Below are positions 8,729 through 18,113 of a DNA stretch of 64,000 nt, in pieces. The notes under the pieces were generated by a model that searched no databases, was not told the origin of the DNA, and was given only the letters and a program-made list of their open reading frames with translations. Source of the stretch: Sphingomonas folli (GTDB lineage Bacteria; Pseudomonadota; Alphaproteobacteria; Sphingomonadales; Sphingomonadaceae); the NCBI RefSeq assembly GCF_019429525.1, contig NZ_JAHXZL010000004.1, positions 186,001 to 250,000 of the forward strand, in the 5' to 3' direction. A program made the translations under genes and the position numbers. Each line of letters begins with the position of its first letter. The first letter of the stretch is position 1.

Positions 8729-10114
8729 ATGATGATCCGCGCGCGCCGCCTGCCCACCCCCAGCCTCCCACTCTTGCTCCTGATCATTCTGTTCGCGACG
8801 CTTTGGCTCGGCGGTGGCGCATCGCGGGCGGACGCGCTGGGGCAGGCGCTGGTGAGGAGTATGGCCTGGGCTTTGCTGGGAGCGACGATCCTGTTCGGCC
8901 CGCGCCCGCGCCTCGGAGAGGCGCGGCCTGTGCTGCTCCTGCTTGTCGCGGCGGTCTTGTTGAGCCTGCTTCAACTGGTGCCACTGCCCCCACCCCTCTG
9001 GCAGACATTGCCGGGTCGCGGCGTGCTGACAGAGGCCGCTGCGAGCAGCGGTCAGGCGCAGCCGTGGCGTCCACTCGCCATCGTCCCTGGGGCAGCGGCA
9101 AACGCGGTCGCTTCGCTGGTCGTCCCGATCGCAACCTATGTCCTGATCGTCAGCTTGCGTCCGGAGGAACGTCGGTGGCTGCCCCGATTGATGCCCGCCC
9201 TCGTCGTCGCAGGCGCGCTGGTCGGGCTGCTGCAATTCTCGGGCGTCCACTTCAACAATCCGTTGATCAACGACACCGTTGGCGAAGTCAGCGGCCCCTT
9301 TGCCAACCGCAACCATTTCGCACTGTTCGTTGCGATGGGCTGCACGATGGTACCGACATGGGCGTTCCTAGACGGTCGCTCGCCGCACTGGCGCGCCCCG
9401 GTGGCGCTGGGGCTTAGCGTCTTGCTCGCGTTGATCATCCTGTCCAGCGGCTCGCGTGCGGGCCTGGCGCTCGGCGCCGTCGGACTCGTTTGCGGTCTTC
9501 TGATCGCGCGCAAAGATATTCGCCGCCTGCTTGCGCGCTATCCACGTTGGGTCTTCCCCTCGCTGGTCGCCGCGATCGTCGGGCTGATCGCGATCTTTGT
9601 CCTCATCAGCGTCGCCGCAGACCGCGCGGTGGCGATCAATCGCGCGCTGGCTATGGATCCCGCGCAGGACATGCGGAGCCGCGGCCTTCCCATAGTGTGG
9701 GACATGGTCGCCACCTATTTCCCAGCCGGGTCTGGCCTCGGCGGCTTCGATCAGCTCTTCCGCCTGCACGAACCCTTTGCCTTGCTCAAGCCGACCTATT
9801 TCAACCACGCGCATAACGACTGGCTCGAGATCGTGCTGGATGCCGGGGCGGCGGGTGCGCTGCTGCTCGGCGCCGCGGTGGCGTGGTGGGGCTGGGCCAG
9901 CGTACGGGCTTGGCGCGGCCAGACGTCAGGCTCGGTGATGCAGGGACGGCTCGGCTCCACGCTGATCGGCATGATCTTGCTCGCCAGCCTGTTCGACTAT
10001 CCGGCGCGTACTCCGATGGTCATGGCGATCCTCGTCGTGGCGGCGCGATGGATGTGCGGCGAGCCCGAGGCGGCCTCGACCTCAGCTTTACCGCGCGATG
10101 GACGCCATCTATAG
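8729..10114 (+). CDS. O-antigen ligase/polymerase family membrane protein (Wzy_C)
   Basis: A 461-residue polytopic protein with about 10-12 hydrophobic helices. The large periplasmic loop includes GPFANRNHFALFVAMG (about 191-206) and LGGFDQLF...NHAHNDWLEIVLDAGA (about 333-375), the hallmark region of the WaaL/Wzy_C family including the conserved H-x-H-N. Members polymerise or ligate glycans from undecaprenyl pyrophosphate. Its position directly before the OPX lipoprotein and the co-polymerase/kinase suggests the exopolysaccharide polymerase. It starts about 158 bp from the divergent priming-transferase gene. Confidence 0.85.
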   Translation: MMIRARRLPTPSLPLLLLIILFATLWLGGGASRADALGQALVRSMAWALLGATILFGPRPRLGEARPVLLLLVAAVLLSLLQLVPLPPPLWQTLPGRGVLTEAAASSGQAQPWRPLAIVPGAAANAVASLVVPIATYVLIVSLRPEERRWLPRLMPALVVAGALVGLLQFSGVHFNNPLINDTVGEVSGPFANRNHFALFVAMGCTMVPTWAFLDGRSPHWRAPVALGLSVLLALIILSSGSRAGLALGAVGLVCGLLIARKDIRRLLARYPRWVFPSLVAAIVGLIAIFVLISVAADRAVAINRALAMDPAQDMRSRGLPIVWDMVATYFPAGSGLGGFDQLFRLHEPFALLKPTYFNHAHNDWLEIVLDAGAAGALLLGAAVAWWGWASVRAWRGQTSGSVMQGRLGSTLIGMILLASLFDYPARTPMVMAILVVAARWMCGEPEAASTSALPRDGRHL

Positions 10115-10157
10115 CGACATCGTTCACCCCCCTTCACTCCTGGAACGTCTCGAGCGC

Positions 10158-10868
10158 ATGCGCAGTTTCTTAACGGTGGTTCTGATCGCCGGCACCTTGT
10201 CGGGCTGCGCGGGCCGGCAGCCGCTACAGTCTTCTTCTCGGTTGACCGTGGTCGAGAACAGCAGTTCGCTGCCCGCCCCGAATCGCAACGATCTCACCGC
10301 GGGTGACCGGCCATCGCTGATCGGTCCGCTCGACACCATCCAGGTCGACGTGTTCAACGTACCTGACCTCAGCCGCGACATGCAGGTGGACGCGAGTGGC
10401 CGCATCTCGATGCCGCTCGCCGGCACGATCGAGGCGAGCGGGAGGACCGCGGAGGAACTCGCAAGATCGATTGAGGCGGCGCTGCGCGGGCGCTACGTTC
10501 GCAACCCGGAAGTGACCGTAAACATCCGTAATTCGGTAAGCCAAGTCGTCACAATCGATGGTCAGGTCGTCGAGCCGGGGCTGTATCCGGTGACCAATCA
10601 GATGACTTTGTTGCGCGCGATCGCGTCGGCGAAAGGCATGTCGGAATATGCTCGCGAGGACGACGTCGTCGTGCTGCGAACCGTTGCCGGGCGCAAGATG
10701 GCCGGACTGTACAATGTTTCCGCGATCCGGCGTGGACAGTACGACGATCCGTCGATCTATGCCAATGACGTGATCGTCGTCGGTGATTCTCCACAGCGCC
10801 GCCTGTTCCGCGACTTCGTCTCACTGTCGCCGCTGATCGCCGGCCCATTGATCGCGATTCTACAGTAA
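10158..10868 (+). CDS. polysaccharide export lipoprotein (OPX, Wza/SpsD type)
   Basis: Outer-membrane polysaccharide export protein of 236 residues. ATG 10158 was chosen because it gives a clean lipoprotein signal peptide with lipobox LSGC (Cys17); the frame is open further upstream but overlaps the previous gene. Domains: poly_export/PES (about residues 55-130, GPLDTIQVDVFNVPDLSRD to NPEVTVNI) and one SLBB domain (about 135-205). The C-terminus is hydrophobic (SPLIAGPLIAIL), unlike the amphipathic barrel helix of Wza. It is followed after 13 bp by the co-polymerase/kinase gene, the usual OPX-PCP pair forming the secretion conduit. Confidence 0.9.
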   Translation: MRSFLTVVLIAGTLSGCAGRQPLQSSSRLTVVENSSSLPAPNRNDLTAGDRPSLIGPLDTIQVDVFNVPDLSRDMQVDASGRISMPLAGTIEASGRTAEELARSIEAALRGRYVRNPEVTVNIRNSVSQVVTIDGQVVEPGLYPVTNQMTLLRAIASAKGMSEYAREDDVVVLRTVAGRKMAGLYNVSAIRRGQYDDPSIYANDVIVVGDSPQRRLFRDFVSLSPLIAGPLIAILQ

Positions 10869-10881
10869 GGTCGCTGAAAGA

Positions 10882-13098
10882 ATGAACATAGTCACATCCT
10901 CGCTGCGTGGTGGCGTCCCAACCGCTGACATCGCGATTGCGACGCCGCGCGGGATTGAGGGGGAGCAGATCCCGGTCATTCGGCAATATCTCCGGATCGC
11001 CACCCGGTGGCGCTACGTCATCATCGGTGCGGTAGGGGCCTGCGTGCTGCTGGGTCTGATCGCGACGCTGTTAATGACGCCTAAATATACCGCCGAGACG
11101 ACCGTCGAGATCTCGCGCGAGTCTAACAAAGTCACGGACTTCCAAGGTGTCGAGCGCGAGGCGAGTGTCGCGGATCAGGAGTTCTATCAGACGCAGTACG
11201 GCCTATTGAAGTCGCGGTCGTTGGCGGAGCGCGTCGCGACGCAGCTCCGCCTAGTCGACGATCCTAAGTTCTTCGACCTGTTCGGGGTATCTAGCAACGA
11301 TCCGGCCTTTCAGCTGGTCAACGGACGATATCCGGCCAACGGTCGCGCAGCGCGGCAGCGTGCCGCCGGCGGCCTTCTGATGAAGCAGGTTGAGATATCG
11401 CCGACCCGCTTGTCGCGGCTCGTCGACATTCGATTTACGAGCCCAGACCCGGACTTCTCCGCGCGAGTCGCTAACGCTTGGGCGGAAGGGTTCATCCAGA
11501 CCAACCTGGAGCGCAAGATCCAGGCGACGTCGTACGGTCGGAACCTGCTGCAGCGGCAGCTCGCCCAGTTCAAGGAGAAGTTGGACGAATCGCAGCGGCA
11601 GTTGGTGGCGTATGCGTCGGCGCAGCGGATCATCAACATTCCGGGTCAGTCCAGCGACGGTCGTTCGTCGTCCGAGCGATCGATCGTCGCCGACGATCTG
11701 GCAGCGCTTAACGGATCGCTGACGCAGGCGACCGCCGACCGGATACAGGCGCAGGCTCGCTTCGAACAGAGCGGTCGCGGCGGCGCTTCGCCCGAGGCGC
11801 TGCGCAACCAAGCGATCAACACTCTGCGGCAGAAACGCGCCGAATTGGCCGCCGAGTACGAGCGACTGATGACGCAGTTTGAGCCCGGCTATCCCACGGC
11901 AGTCGCAATTAAGTCGCAGATCAATCAGCTGGACCGCTCGATCGCGCGGGAGGAAAGTCGCGTCTCGGGTTCGCTCCTCGCCGACTATCGTCAGGCGCAA
12001 GAGCGGGAGCGCGCCCTTCAACGTAAGGTGGAAGAGCTAAAGACCAGCTTCCTCGATCTGCGTCGGCGCAGCATCCAGTATAACATTTTTCAGCAAGAGG
12101 TCGATACCAACCGCGCGTTGTACGATGGCCTGCTCCAGCGCTTCAAAGAGATCGGTGTCGCCGGTGGTGTCGGGGTCAACAACGTCTCAGTCGTTGATGC
12201 CGCTGACGTACCTCAGCGCCCCTCCAGCCCGCGCCTGCTCGTCAATCTGGCGGCATCACTGCTCGCGGGTCTGGCACTGGGTGCGATGGCGGCCTTCGCG
12301 CTGGAGCAGATCGATGAGGCGATAGCCGATCCGGCGGAAGTGGAGCGGCGGCTTGGCCTGCCGCTGCTGGGATCGGTGCCCAAGGTGGAGAGCGGTACGC
12401 CCAAGGACGCGCTGCTCGATCGCAAATCCGATCTCTTCGACGCGTATCTCGCGGTCCAGACCAACTTAGCCTTCACGACCGAACACGGCGTACCGCGATC
12501 CTTCGCCGTCACCTCGACTCGCCCTGCCGAAGGCAAGTCCACGACCGCGCTGGCGCTAGCCACCACTCTGGCTCGCGCGCAACGCCGCGTCATCCTCGTA
12601 GATGGCGACATGCGGTCGCCCTCGATCCATCATCTGGGCGGTGTGGATCACGACAGGGGCCTCAGCAACTTTCTAACCGGGCAGGATGAACTGGAAAGTC
12701 TCACGTTCCCGATGAGGGAACTTGGGTTCACCGCGATGTCGGCCGGACCGATACCGCCCAACGCGGCCGAGCTGCTGACCGGACATCGGCTCTCACTCCT
12801 GATTGAGCGGCTGCTTGAGAGCTACGATCACGTCGTGATCGACTCGCCACCGGTGATGGGGTTGGCCGATGCGCCACTCATCGCGAGCAAAGTCGAGGGC
12901 GTGATCTACGCCGTCGAGTCGCACGGCATTCGATCGAGCATGGTAAAGACGGCTCTATTGCGCCTCGCCGGCGCACATGCCCGCGTCATCGGCGGGGTCC
13001 TCACCAAGTTCGAGGCTCGCAAGGCTCATTACGGTTATGGCTACGAATATGGCTATGGCTACGGTCGTGCCGATCGGAAGGAGGCCTCGCGCAGCTGA
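10882..13098 (+). CDS. polysaccharide co-polymerase fused to BY-tyrosine kinase (Wzc type)
   Basis: A 738-residue inner-membrane protein controlling chain length and export. Wzz domain with TM1 near residues 50-70, a long coiled-coil periplasmic region (about 200-420), TM2 near 455-475 (LLVNLAASLLAGLALGAM), then a cytoplasmic BY-kinase: Walker A RPAEGKSTT near 547, Walker A' LVDGDMRSP near 572, Walker B HVVIDSPPVMG near 650. The C-terminus carries a Tyr cluster (YGYGYEYGYGYG, about 715-727), the expected autophosphorylation site. In well-studied sphingan clusters the two halves are separate genes, so the fused form is notable. The stop overlaps the next ATG by 1 nt. Confidence 0.92.
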   Translation: MNIVTSSLRGGVPTADIAIATPRGIEGEQIPVIRQYLRIATRWRYVIIGAVGACVLLGLIATLLMTPKYTAETTVEISRESNKVTDFQGVEREASVADQEFYQTQYGLLKSRSLAERVATQLRLVDDPKFFDLFGVSSNDPAFQLVNGRYPANGRAARQRAAGGLLMKQVEISPTRLSRLVDIRFTSPDPDFSARVANAWAEGFIQTNLERKIQATSYGRNLLQRQLAQFKEKLDESQRQLVAYASAQRIINIPGQSSDGRSSSERSIVADDLAALNGSLTQATADRIQAQARFEQSGRGGASPEALRNQAINTLRQKRAELAAEYERLMTQFEPGYPTAVAIKSQINQLDRSIAREESRVSGSLLADYRQAQERERALQRKVEELKTSFLDLRRRSIQYNIFQQEVDTNRALYDGLLQRFKEIGVAGGVGVNNVSVVDAADVPQRPSSPRLLVNLAASLLAGLALGAMAAFALEQIDEAIADPAEVERRLGLPLLGSVPKVESGTPKDALLDRKSDLFDAYLAVQTNLAFTTEHGVPRSFAVTSTRPAEGKSTTALALATTLARAQRRVILVDGDMRSPSIHHLGGVDHDRGLSNFLTGQDELESLTFPMRELGFTAMSAGPIPPNAAELLTGHRLSLLIERLLESYDHVVIDSPPVMGLADAPLIASKVEGVIYAVESHGIRSSMVKTALLRLAGAHARVIGGVLTKFEARKAHYGYGYEYGYGYGRADRKEASRS

Positions 13099-14312
13099 TG
13101 CCGCGCCAGTCGTCCATCCGCCATCGTTCGGTATCCGAATGGGCCGTGCGCGGTGCTGCCGCAGCCTGCGCCGGCGTGCTAGCCTATGTCAGTGTCACCG
13201 CAACGCTCGGCTATACCTATCGCAACCGGGCGCCGGAGCGAGCGCATCGGCTCGCGGGATGGGACGGCCGCGTCACCGCCGTGCTCGCGGCGCGCCTGGC
13301 TGGGCTCGACGGCGGAACGCCGAACCCACGCGCAGCCGCCCGACTGGCGCGTGAGGCACTCCGCCAGGACCCGACCGCCGTCACGGCCGCGGCGGCACTC
13401 GGCCTCGTCGCAGACATGGACGGCCAGCACCAGGTCGCCGCTCGCCTCTTCGACTATGCGGAAACCCTGTCGCGGCGCGACCTCCCGACGCAATTATGGA
13501 AGATCGAGGCCGCAGTCGGTCGCGGCGAGGTGGCTGAGGCAATGCGCCACTATGACATCGCGCTGCGAACGTCTCGCCACGCGCCCGACCTCCTGTTTCC
13601 GGTCCTGGTCGCTGCGATGGCCGATCCGCCGGTGCGCACCGAACTGGTCCGCACCTTCCTGCGTCGCCCCGCATGGGGGCCATTGTTCGTCGAATATGCC
13701 GCGGGCAGCAGTCCCGATCCGGAGGTGACCTCGCAGCTTTTCCAAGACCTGCAGCGGAACGGCATCAGTCCGGCTCCGGTCGCCCAGACCGTCCTAGTCG
13801 ACACACTCGCATCGCGTGGCGCCTTTCAGGACGCGTGGCGATACTATCAGGTCTTCCGCCCGAAAGTGGACCGGCGCCGCTCGCGCGACCCGCGCTTTTC
13901 CGCCGATATAGCGCTGCCGACGGTGTTTGACTGGCGCATCGTGAGCGACACCGGTGTGAGCGCGTCGCTCCAACGCGGTGACCAGGGCGGTCTCCTCGAC
14001 TTCGCCGCACCAGCCTCGCTCGGCGGGGCGGTGGCACAGCAGAAGCAGTTCCTTCCGCCGGGGCGATACCGCCTGTCGGGGCAGGCGGGAGGGTTGGCGG
14101 GGGCGACCGGGCCCGACGCTTATTGGGTGATGACCTGCCCCGACGGGCGCGAACTCGGCCGCGTCGACATCCACGGCCCCGGCGGGTTCGCGGGGACGAT
14201 CGAGGTGCCCGACGACTGTGTCGCGCAGACGCTCACGCTGATGCTGCGACCATCCGATATGCCATCTGGCATTGCTGGCCAAATCCTGCGAGCAGAAGTG
14301 GTGCCGTCATGA
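13098..14312 (+). CDS. membrane-anchored TPR-like protein of the exopolysaccharide operon
   Basis: A 404-residue protein of no recognised family. An N-terminal membrane anchor (AAAACAGVLAYVSVTATLGYTY, about 17-38) is followed by TPR-like helical pairs (about 70-160: AARLAREALRQDPTAVTAAAALGLVADMDG). The C-terminal third is beta-rich, with FLPPGRYRLSGQAGG and Cys residues in MTCPDGREL and VPDDCVAQTL that could form a disulfide in the periplasm. ATG overlaps the end of the kinase gene by 1 nt, so it is co-translated with the export machinery. It may be a periplasmic scaffold for secretion; this is inference from position only. Confidence 0.6.
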   Translation: MPRQSSIRHRSVSEWAVRGAAAACAGVLAYVSVTATLGYTYRNRAPERAHRLAGWDGRVTAVLAARLAGLDGGTPNPRAAARLAREALRQDPTAVTAAAALGLVADMDGQHQVAARLFDYAETLSRRDLPTQLWKIEAAVGRGEVAEAMRHYDIALRTSRHAPDLLFPVLVAAMADPPVRTELVRTFLRRPAWGPLFVEYAAGSSPDPEVTSQLFQDLQRNGISPAPVAQTVLVDTLASRGAFQDAWRYYQVFRPKVDRRRSRDPRFSADIALPTVFDWRIVSDTGVSASLQRGDQGGLLDFAAPASLGGAVAQQKQFLPPGRYRLSGQAGGLAGATGPDAYWVMTCPDGRELGRVDIHGPGGFAGTIEVPDDCVAQTLTLMLRPSDMPSGIAGQILRAEVVPS

Positions 14313-14331
14313 GAATGCGTCGTGACCCGGG

Positions 14332-14610
14332 ATGCCGCGCGTGAGCGGCCTTCTCCTTGTTCTCGCCGCGATGGCGCAATCGCCCGCTCCCGCGGCACCG
14401 GACGAGGCCAGCGCGCCGCCGGTCGCGGCCCCCGCCGGTCAGCGCCAGAGCCGCGACGACCAGCTATTGCACATCGCGCCGATGAGTCGATTGTCGACTA
14501 GGATCGACAACCGGCTGCAGACTCGGATCCAGAATCGCATCGCCGGCTCGCAGTCCGATCTGGCCGCCGCGTACAAAGCCGCGACCGACCAGAGCCAGCG
14601 CTCGCGCTGA
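14332..14610 (+). CDS. small secreted protein, unknown function
   Basis: A 92-residue protein with a signal-peptide-like start (MPRVSGLLLVLAAMAQSPAPAAP), so probably periplasmic. An in-frame GTG at 14341 is an equally good start and gives a tighter signal peptide. The mature part is short, polar and Arg/Gln-rich (MSRLSTRIDNRLQTRIQNRI), predicted as one amphipathic helix. It follows the TPR gene by 19 bp and ends the rightward exopolysaccharide operon. No family recognised. Confidence 0.5.
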   Translation: MPRVSGLLLVLAAMAQSPAPAAPDEASAPPVAAPAGQRQSRDDQLLHIAPMSRLSTRIDNRLQTRIQNRIAGSQSDLAAAYKAATDQSQRSR

Positions 14611-14614
14611 CCGT

Positions 14615-14630
14615 CCGCCGCCCGCGGCGG
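14615..14630 (+). terminator. GC-rich hairpin after the exopolysaccharide operon
   Basis: CCGCCG-CCCG-CGGCGG perfect 6-bp stem with 4-nt loop, a few bases after the stop of the small secreted protein and ahead of the convergent rmlA stop. No T-run follows, so intrinsic termination is only a possibility. Confidence 0.3.
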
Positions 14631-14672
14631 CGGCTCAGCAGTCACCTCGATGGCCGTGCTCGGAGCCTGGCC

Positions 14673-15542
14673 TCAATGCCCCTCTACCGCCCTCAGGATC
14701 GCGCGCCCGTACGCCGTCTTGGCGAAGCGTTCTCCCGCCGCGCGCGCCTGATCGGCGGTGATGAAGCCCATCTCGAACGCGATCTCCTCGAGACACGCGA
14801 TCTGGATGCCCTGGCGGTGCTGGAGCGTGCGGACGAACTCGGCCGCCTCGAGCAGGCTGTCGTGCGTCCCCGTGTCCAGCCAGGCGTAGCCGCGCCCCAT
14901 CTGTTCGACGTGGAGCTCGCCCGCCTCCATGTACAGCCGGTTGAGATCGGTGATCTCCAGCTCGCCGCGCGCCGAGGGACGCAGCCCGCGCGCCAGCTCG
15001 ACCACGCGATTGTCGTAGAAATACAGGCCCGTGACCGCGCAGTTCGAGCGCGGCGCGGCCGGCTTCTCCTCCAAACTGATGGCGCGCCCGTCCGTGCCCA
15101 GCTCGACCACGCCGTAGCGCTCGGGATCCTCGACGCGATAGCTGAACACGGTGGCGCCGTGCGCCCGTGCCACCGCGCTCGCCAGCAGGTCGGTGAGATG
15201 CGCACCGAAGAAGATATTGTCGCCGAGCACCAGCGCGACGGGGTCGCCGCCGATGAACTCCGCGCCGATGGTGAAGGCCTGCGCCAGCCCCTCGGGACGC
15301 GGCTGCTCGGCATATTCTATACGCAGGCCGAGCGCCGACCCGTCGTCGAACAGCCGCTGGTAGTTGCCGAGGAACTCCGGGCTGGAGATGATCAATATGT
15401 CGCGGATTCCCGCCAGCATCAATACCGACAGCGGATAATAGACCATCGGCTTGTCGTAGACCGGCAGGAGCTGCTTGTTGACCGCGAGCGTCGCCGGGTG
15501 GAGCCGCGTGCCCGATCCGCCGGCGAGAATGATGCCTTTCAC
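14673..15542 (-). CDS. rmlA: glucose-1-phosphate thymidylyltransferase
   Basis: First enzyme of dTDP-L-rhamnose synthesis: glucose-1-P + dTTP to dTDP-glucose. Starting at GTG 15542 gives 289 residues, the normal RmlA length, with [15 protein letters not shown] at the N-terminus (nucleotide-binding loop), [20 protein letters not shown] and VLGDNIFFG (catalytic Asp). The frame is open further upstream, but that part reads through rmlD in another frame. The GTG overlaps the rmlD stop by 4 bp. It is the last gene of the leftward rmlCBDA operon, which supplies rhamnose to one or both neighbouring polysaccharides. Confidence 0.96.
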   Translation of the reverse strand: MKGIILAGGSGTRLHPATLAVNKQLLPVYDKPMVYYPLSVLMLAGIRDILIISSPEFLGNYQRLFDDGSALGLRIEYAEQPRPEGLAQAFTIGAEFIGGDPVALVLGDNIFFGAHLTDLLASAVARAHGATVFSYRVEDPERYGVVELGTDGRAISLEEKPAAPRSNCAVTGLYFYDNRVVELARGLRPSARGELEITDLNRLYMEAGELHVEQMGRGYAWLDTGTHDSLLEAAEFVRTLQHRQGIQIACLEEIAFEMGFITADQARAAGERFAKTAYGRAILRAVEGH

Positions 15543-16429
15543 TTCGGTGCTCCGATCAGTTCGTCGAGGATATCGCCCAGCGCCGCCTCCCACCGCCGCG
15601 GGTGGATGCCATAGGCCGCGCCGATCGCGCGGAGGCTCAGCAGCGAGTTGGCGGGGCGGCGCGCGGGCGTGGGATAATCGGCCGTGGCGATGGGCGTCAC
15701 CGCCGCGCTGGGGCCGCCGCGCCGCGCCGACTGGCGGAAGATCTCCTCGGCGAAGCCCGCCCAGCTGGTCGCGCCGGCGTTGCTGAAGTGGAAGGTTCCG
15801 GTCGGCGCCGCGGGATCGTCGGCGAGCCGCACCGCGATCCCCACCAGCGCCGCGGCGAGGTCGGCCGCCGCGGTCGGGCAACCGCGCTGGTCGGCGACGA
15901 CGCGCAGCGTGTCGCGCTCGGCCGCGAGGCGCAGCATCGTCCGGACGAAATTATGGCCGTGCGCCGACACCACCCAGGCGGTGCGGACGATGGCGTGGCG
16001 CACACCGCTGGTGCGCACCGCCAGCTCGCCGCCTAACTTGGACGCGCCGTAGACGCCGAGCGGCGCGACCGCGTCGTCGACCTCCCAGGCGCCGTCGCGG
16101 TCGCCGGGAAAGACGTAGTCGGTCGATACCTGCACCAGCGGCACCGCGGCGCGCGCGCAGGCGACGGCGAGCGCGGCCGAGGCGAGCGCGTTGACCTGCC
16201 AGGCGGCGACCTGATCGCTCTCGGCCTTGTCCACCGCGGTATAGGCCGCGGCGTTGATCACCGCGGCCCAGCGCCGCTCGGCGACCGCGGCCGCGATCGC
16301 GCCCGGGTCGGCGAGATCGAGCGCGGCGCGGTCGAGCGCCACCACCGCCCAGCCCTCGGGCCAGACGGCGCGGCGCAGCGCGTCGCCGAGCTGGCCGGTC
16401 GCGCCGGTGATGAGGACCGCGCGCGTCAC
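15539..16429 (-). CDS. rmlD: dTDP-4-dehydrorhamnose reductase
   Basis: Final step to dTDP-L-rhamnose (NAD(P)H-dependent reduction). GTG start at 16429 gives 296 residues beginning [15 protein letters not shown] (Rossmann GATGQLG). Further motifs: [29 protein letters not shown] (catalytic Thr/Tyr environment), [14 protein letters not shown] (YxxxK) and [11 protein letters not shown]. All match the family. It overlaps rmlB and rmlA by 4 bp each, as expected for a translationally coupled operon. The longer open frame upstream is antisense-type noise inside rmlB. Confidence 0.95.
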   Translation of the reverse strand: MTRAVLITGATGQLGDALRRAVWPEGWAVVALDRAALDLADPGAIAAAVAERRWAAVINAAAYTAVDKAESDQVAAWQVNALASAALAVACARAAVPLVQVSTDYVFPGDRDGAWEVDDAVAPLGVYGASKLGGELAVRTSGVRHAIVRTAWVVSAHGHNFVRTMLRLAAERDTLRVVADQRGCPTAAADLAAALVGIAVRLADDPAAPTGTFHFSNAGATSWAGFAEEIFRQSARRGGPSAAVTPIATADYPTPARRPANSLLSLRAIGAAYGIHPRRWEAALGDILDELIGAPK

Positions 16430-17475
16430 GCCGCGCCGCGCCGCTCGGCCGCCTTGGCCGCGACGAGCGGGCGCCACCAATCCTCGTTGTCGAGATACCA
16501 GCGCACCGTCTTCTCGATGCCGCTCTCGAACGTCTCGCGCGGCTGCCAGCCGAGCTCGTCGCCGATGCGCGAGGCGTCGATGGCGTAGCGCTTGTCGTGG
16601 CCGGGGCGATCCGCGACCGAGGTGATCTGCGCGGCATAGCTGGCGCCGTCGGCGCGCGGGCGCAGCCGGTCGAGGATCGCGCAGACGGTGCGCACCACCT
16701 CGATGTTCTGCTTCTCGTTGTGGCCGCCGACATTGTAGGTGCGGCCGACCTGCCCGCGCTCGAACACCGCGCGCAGCGCGCGCACGTGATCCTCGACGTA
16801 GAGCCAGTCGCGCACCTGGTCGCCCGCGCCGTAGACCGGCAGCGGCTCGCCCCCGAGCGCCTTGACGATCATCAGCGGGATCAGCTTCTCCGGGAAGTGA
16901 TAGGGTCCGTAATTGTTCGAGCAGTTGGTGATCAGCACCGGCAGGCCGTAGGTATGGCCCCAGGCGCTGACGAGATGATCCGACGCCGCCTTGCTCGCCG
17001 AATAGGGCGACCGCGGGTCGTAGGGCGTCTCCTCGGTGAACAGCCCCTCCGCGCCGAGCGAGCCATAGACCTCGTCGGTCGAGATATGGTGGAAGCGGAA
17101 GGCGGCGCGCGCCGCCTCGTCCAGCGTCAGCCAATAGGCGCGCGTTTCCGCCAGCATCACGTAGGTGCCGACCACGTTGGTCTGGACGAAGGCGCCCGGG
17201 CCGTCGATCGAGCGGTCGACGTGGCTCTCGGCGGCGAGGTGCGTGACCACGTCGGGGCGGAACTCGGCGATCGCGGCACGCACCGCCGCCGCGTCGCAGA
17301 TATCGCCCTGGACGAAGCGGTAGCGGTTGGAGGCGGCGACGCGCTCGACCGTCGACAGCGTGCCGGCGTAGGTGAGCTTGTCGAAGTTGAGCACCTCGTG
17401 CTCGGTGTCGTCGATCAGATGGCGGACCAGCGCCGAGCCGATGAAGCCGGCGCCGCCGGTGACGAAGATGCGCAT
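16426..17475 (-). CDS. rmlB: dTDP-glucose 4,6-dehydratase
   Basis: Converts dTDP-glucose to dTDP-4-keto-6-deoxyglucose with bound NAD+. The 349-residue length is normal. Motifs: [17 protein letters not shown] (NAD binding), [30 protein letters not shown] (catalytic Thr-Asp-Glu) and [13 protein letters not shown] (YxxxK), then [18 protein letters not shown]. The start ATG lies 10 bp from rmlC; the stop overlaps rmlD. Confidence 0.97.
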   Translation of the reverse strand: MRIFVTGGAGFIGSALVRHLIDDTEHEVLNFDKLTYAGTLSTVERVAASNRYRFVQGDICDAAAVRAAIAEFRPDVVTHLAAESHVDRSIDGPGAFVQTNVVGTYVMLAETRAYWLTLDEAARAAFRFHHISTDEVYGSLGAEGLFTEETPYDPRSPYSASKAASDHLVSAWGHTYGLPVLITNCSNNYGPYHFPEKLIPLMIVKALGGEPLPVYGAGDQVRDWLYVEDHVRALRAVFERGQVGRTYNVGGHNEKQNIEVVRTVCAILDRLRPRADGASYAAQITSVADRPGHDKRYAIDASRIGDELGWQPRETFESGIEKTVRWYLDNEDWWRPLVAAKAAERRGAA

Positions 17476-17485
17476 GGAACGGTCC

Positions 17486-18088
17486 TCAGGCGAGCGGCGT
17501 CAGCGGACGGCCGTCATAGTCGAAGGGGCTGTCGAAAGCGGCGAGCGTCGGCTGCACCTGGTCCTTCGCGCTCAGCTCGGGCCGGAGCCCGGCGGGGATC
17601 GGCCAGTCGATGCCGACGCTGTCCCAGGCGATGCCGCCGTCCTGCTCGGGCGCGTAGGTGTCGGAGCATTTGTAGACCACCTCGCACTCGGGCTCGAGCG
17701 TGACGAAGCCGTGCGCGAAGCCGACCGGGATGAAGAGCTGGTCGCCGTCGGCCGCGCTGAGCTCCGCGCCGACCCACTGGCCATAGGTCGGCGAGCCGCG
17801 GCGCAGGTCGACGGCGACGTCGAAGATGCGGCCGCGCAGGCAGCGCACGAGCTTGTCCTGCGCCCGCGGCGGCGTCTGGAAGTGCAGCCCGCGCAGCGTA
17901 TAGGCCGGCACCGAGAGCGAGTGATTGTCCTGCACGAAGGTGCAGCCGATCCCCAGCGCGGCGAAGGTGTCGCGATTGTAGGTCTCGGTGAACCAGCCGC
18001 GCGCGTCGCCGAAGCGACGGGGGTGGAGGAGGCGGACGGGAGACTGTTGCACCGCGCGCCTATACGGTCCCAATACGCCCGATCGCAA
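17486..18088 (-). CDS. rmlC: dTDP-4-dehydrorhamnose 3,5-epimerase
   Basis: Cupin epimerase acting after RmlB. Motifs: [34 protein letters not shown] (catalytic His), [25 protein letters not shown] and [13 protein letters not shown] [12 protein letters not shown]. Start choice: the TTG at 18088 has a GAGGAG ribosome site about 7 nt upstream, while an in-frame GTG at 18052 gives the more usual length but has a weaker site. It is the first gene of rmlCBDA. Confidence 0.95.
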   Translation of the reverse strand: MRSGVLGPYRRAVQQSPVRLLHPRRFGDARGWFTETYNRDTFAALGIGCTFVQDNHSLSVPAYTLRGLHFQTPPRAQDKLVRCLRGRIFDVAVDLRRGSPTYGQWVGAELSAADGDQLFIPVGFAHGFVTLEPECEVVYKCSDTYAPEQDGGIAWDSVGIDWPIPAGLRPELSAKDQVQPTLAAFDSPFDYDGRPLTPLA

Positions 18089-18113
18089 TCCGCTTCTCCT
18101 CGCCCCGCGGCGC

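Noticed and set aside
14676..17703. Long plus-strand frames across the rmlCBDA operon
   Set aside because: All four rml proteins are full length with catalytic motifs on the minus strand.
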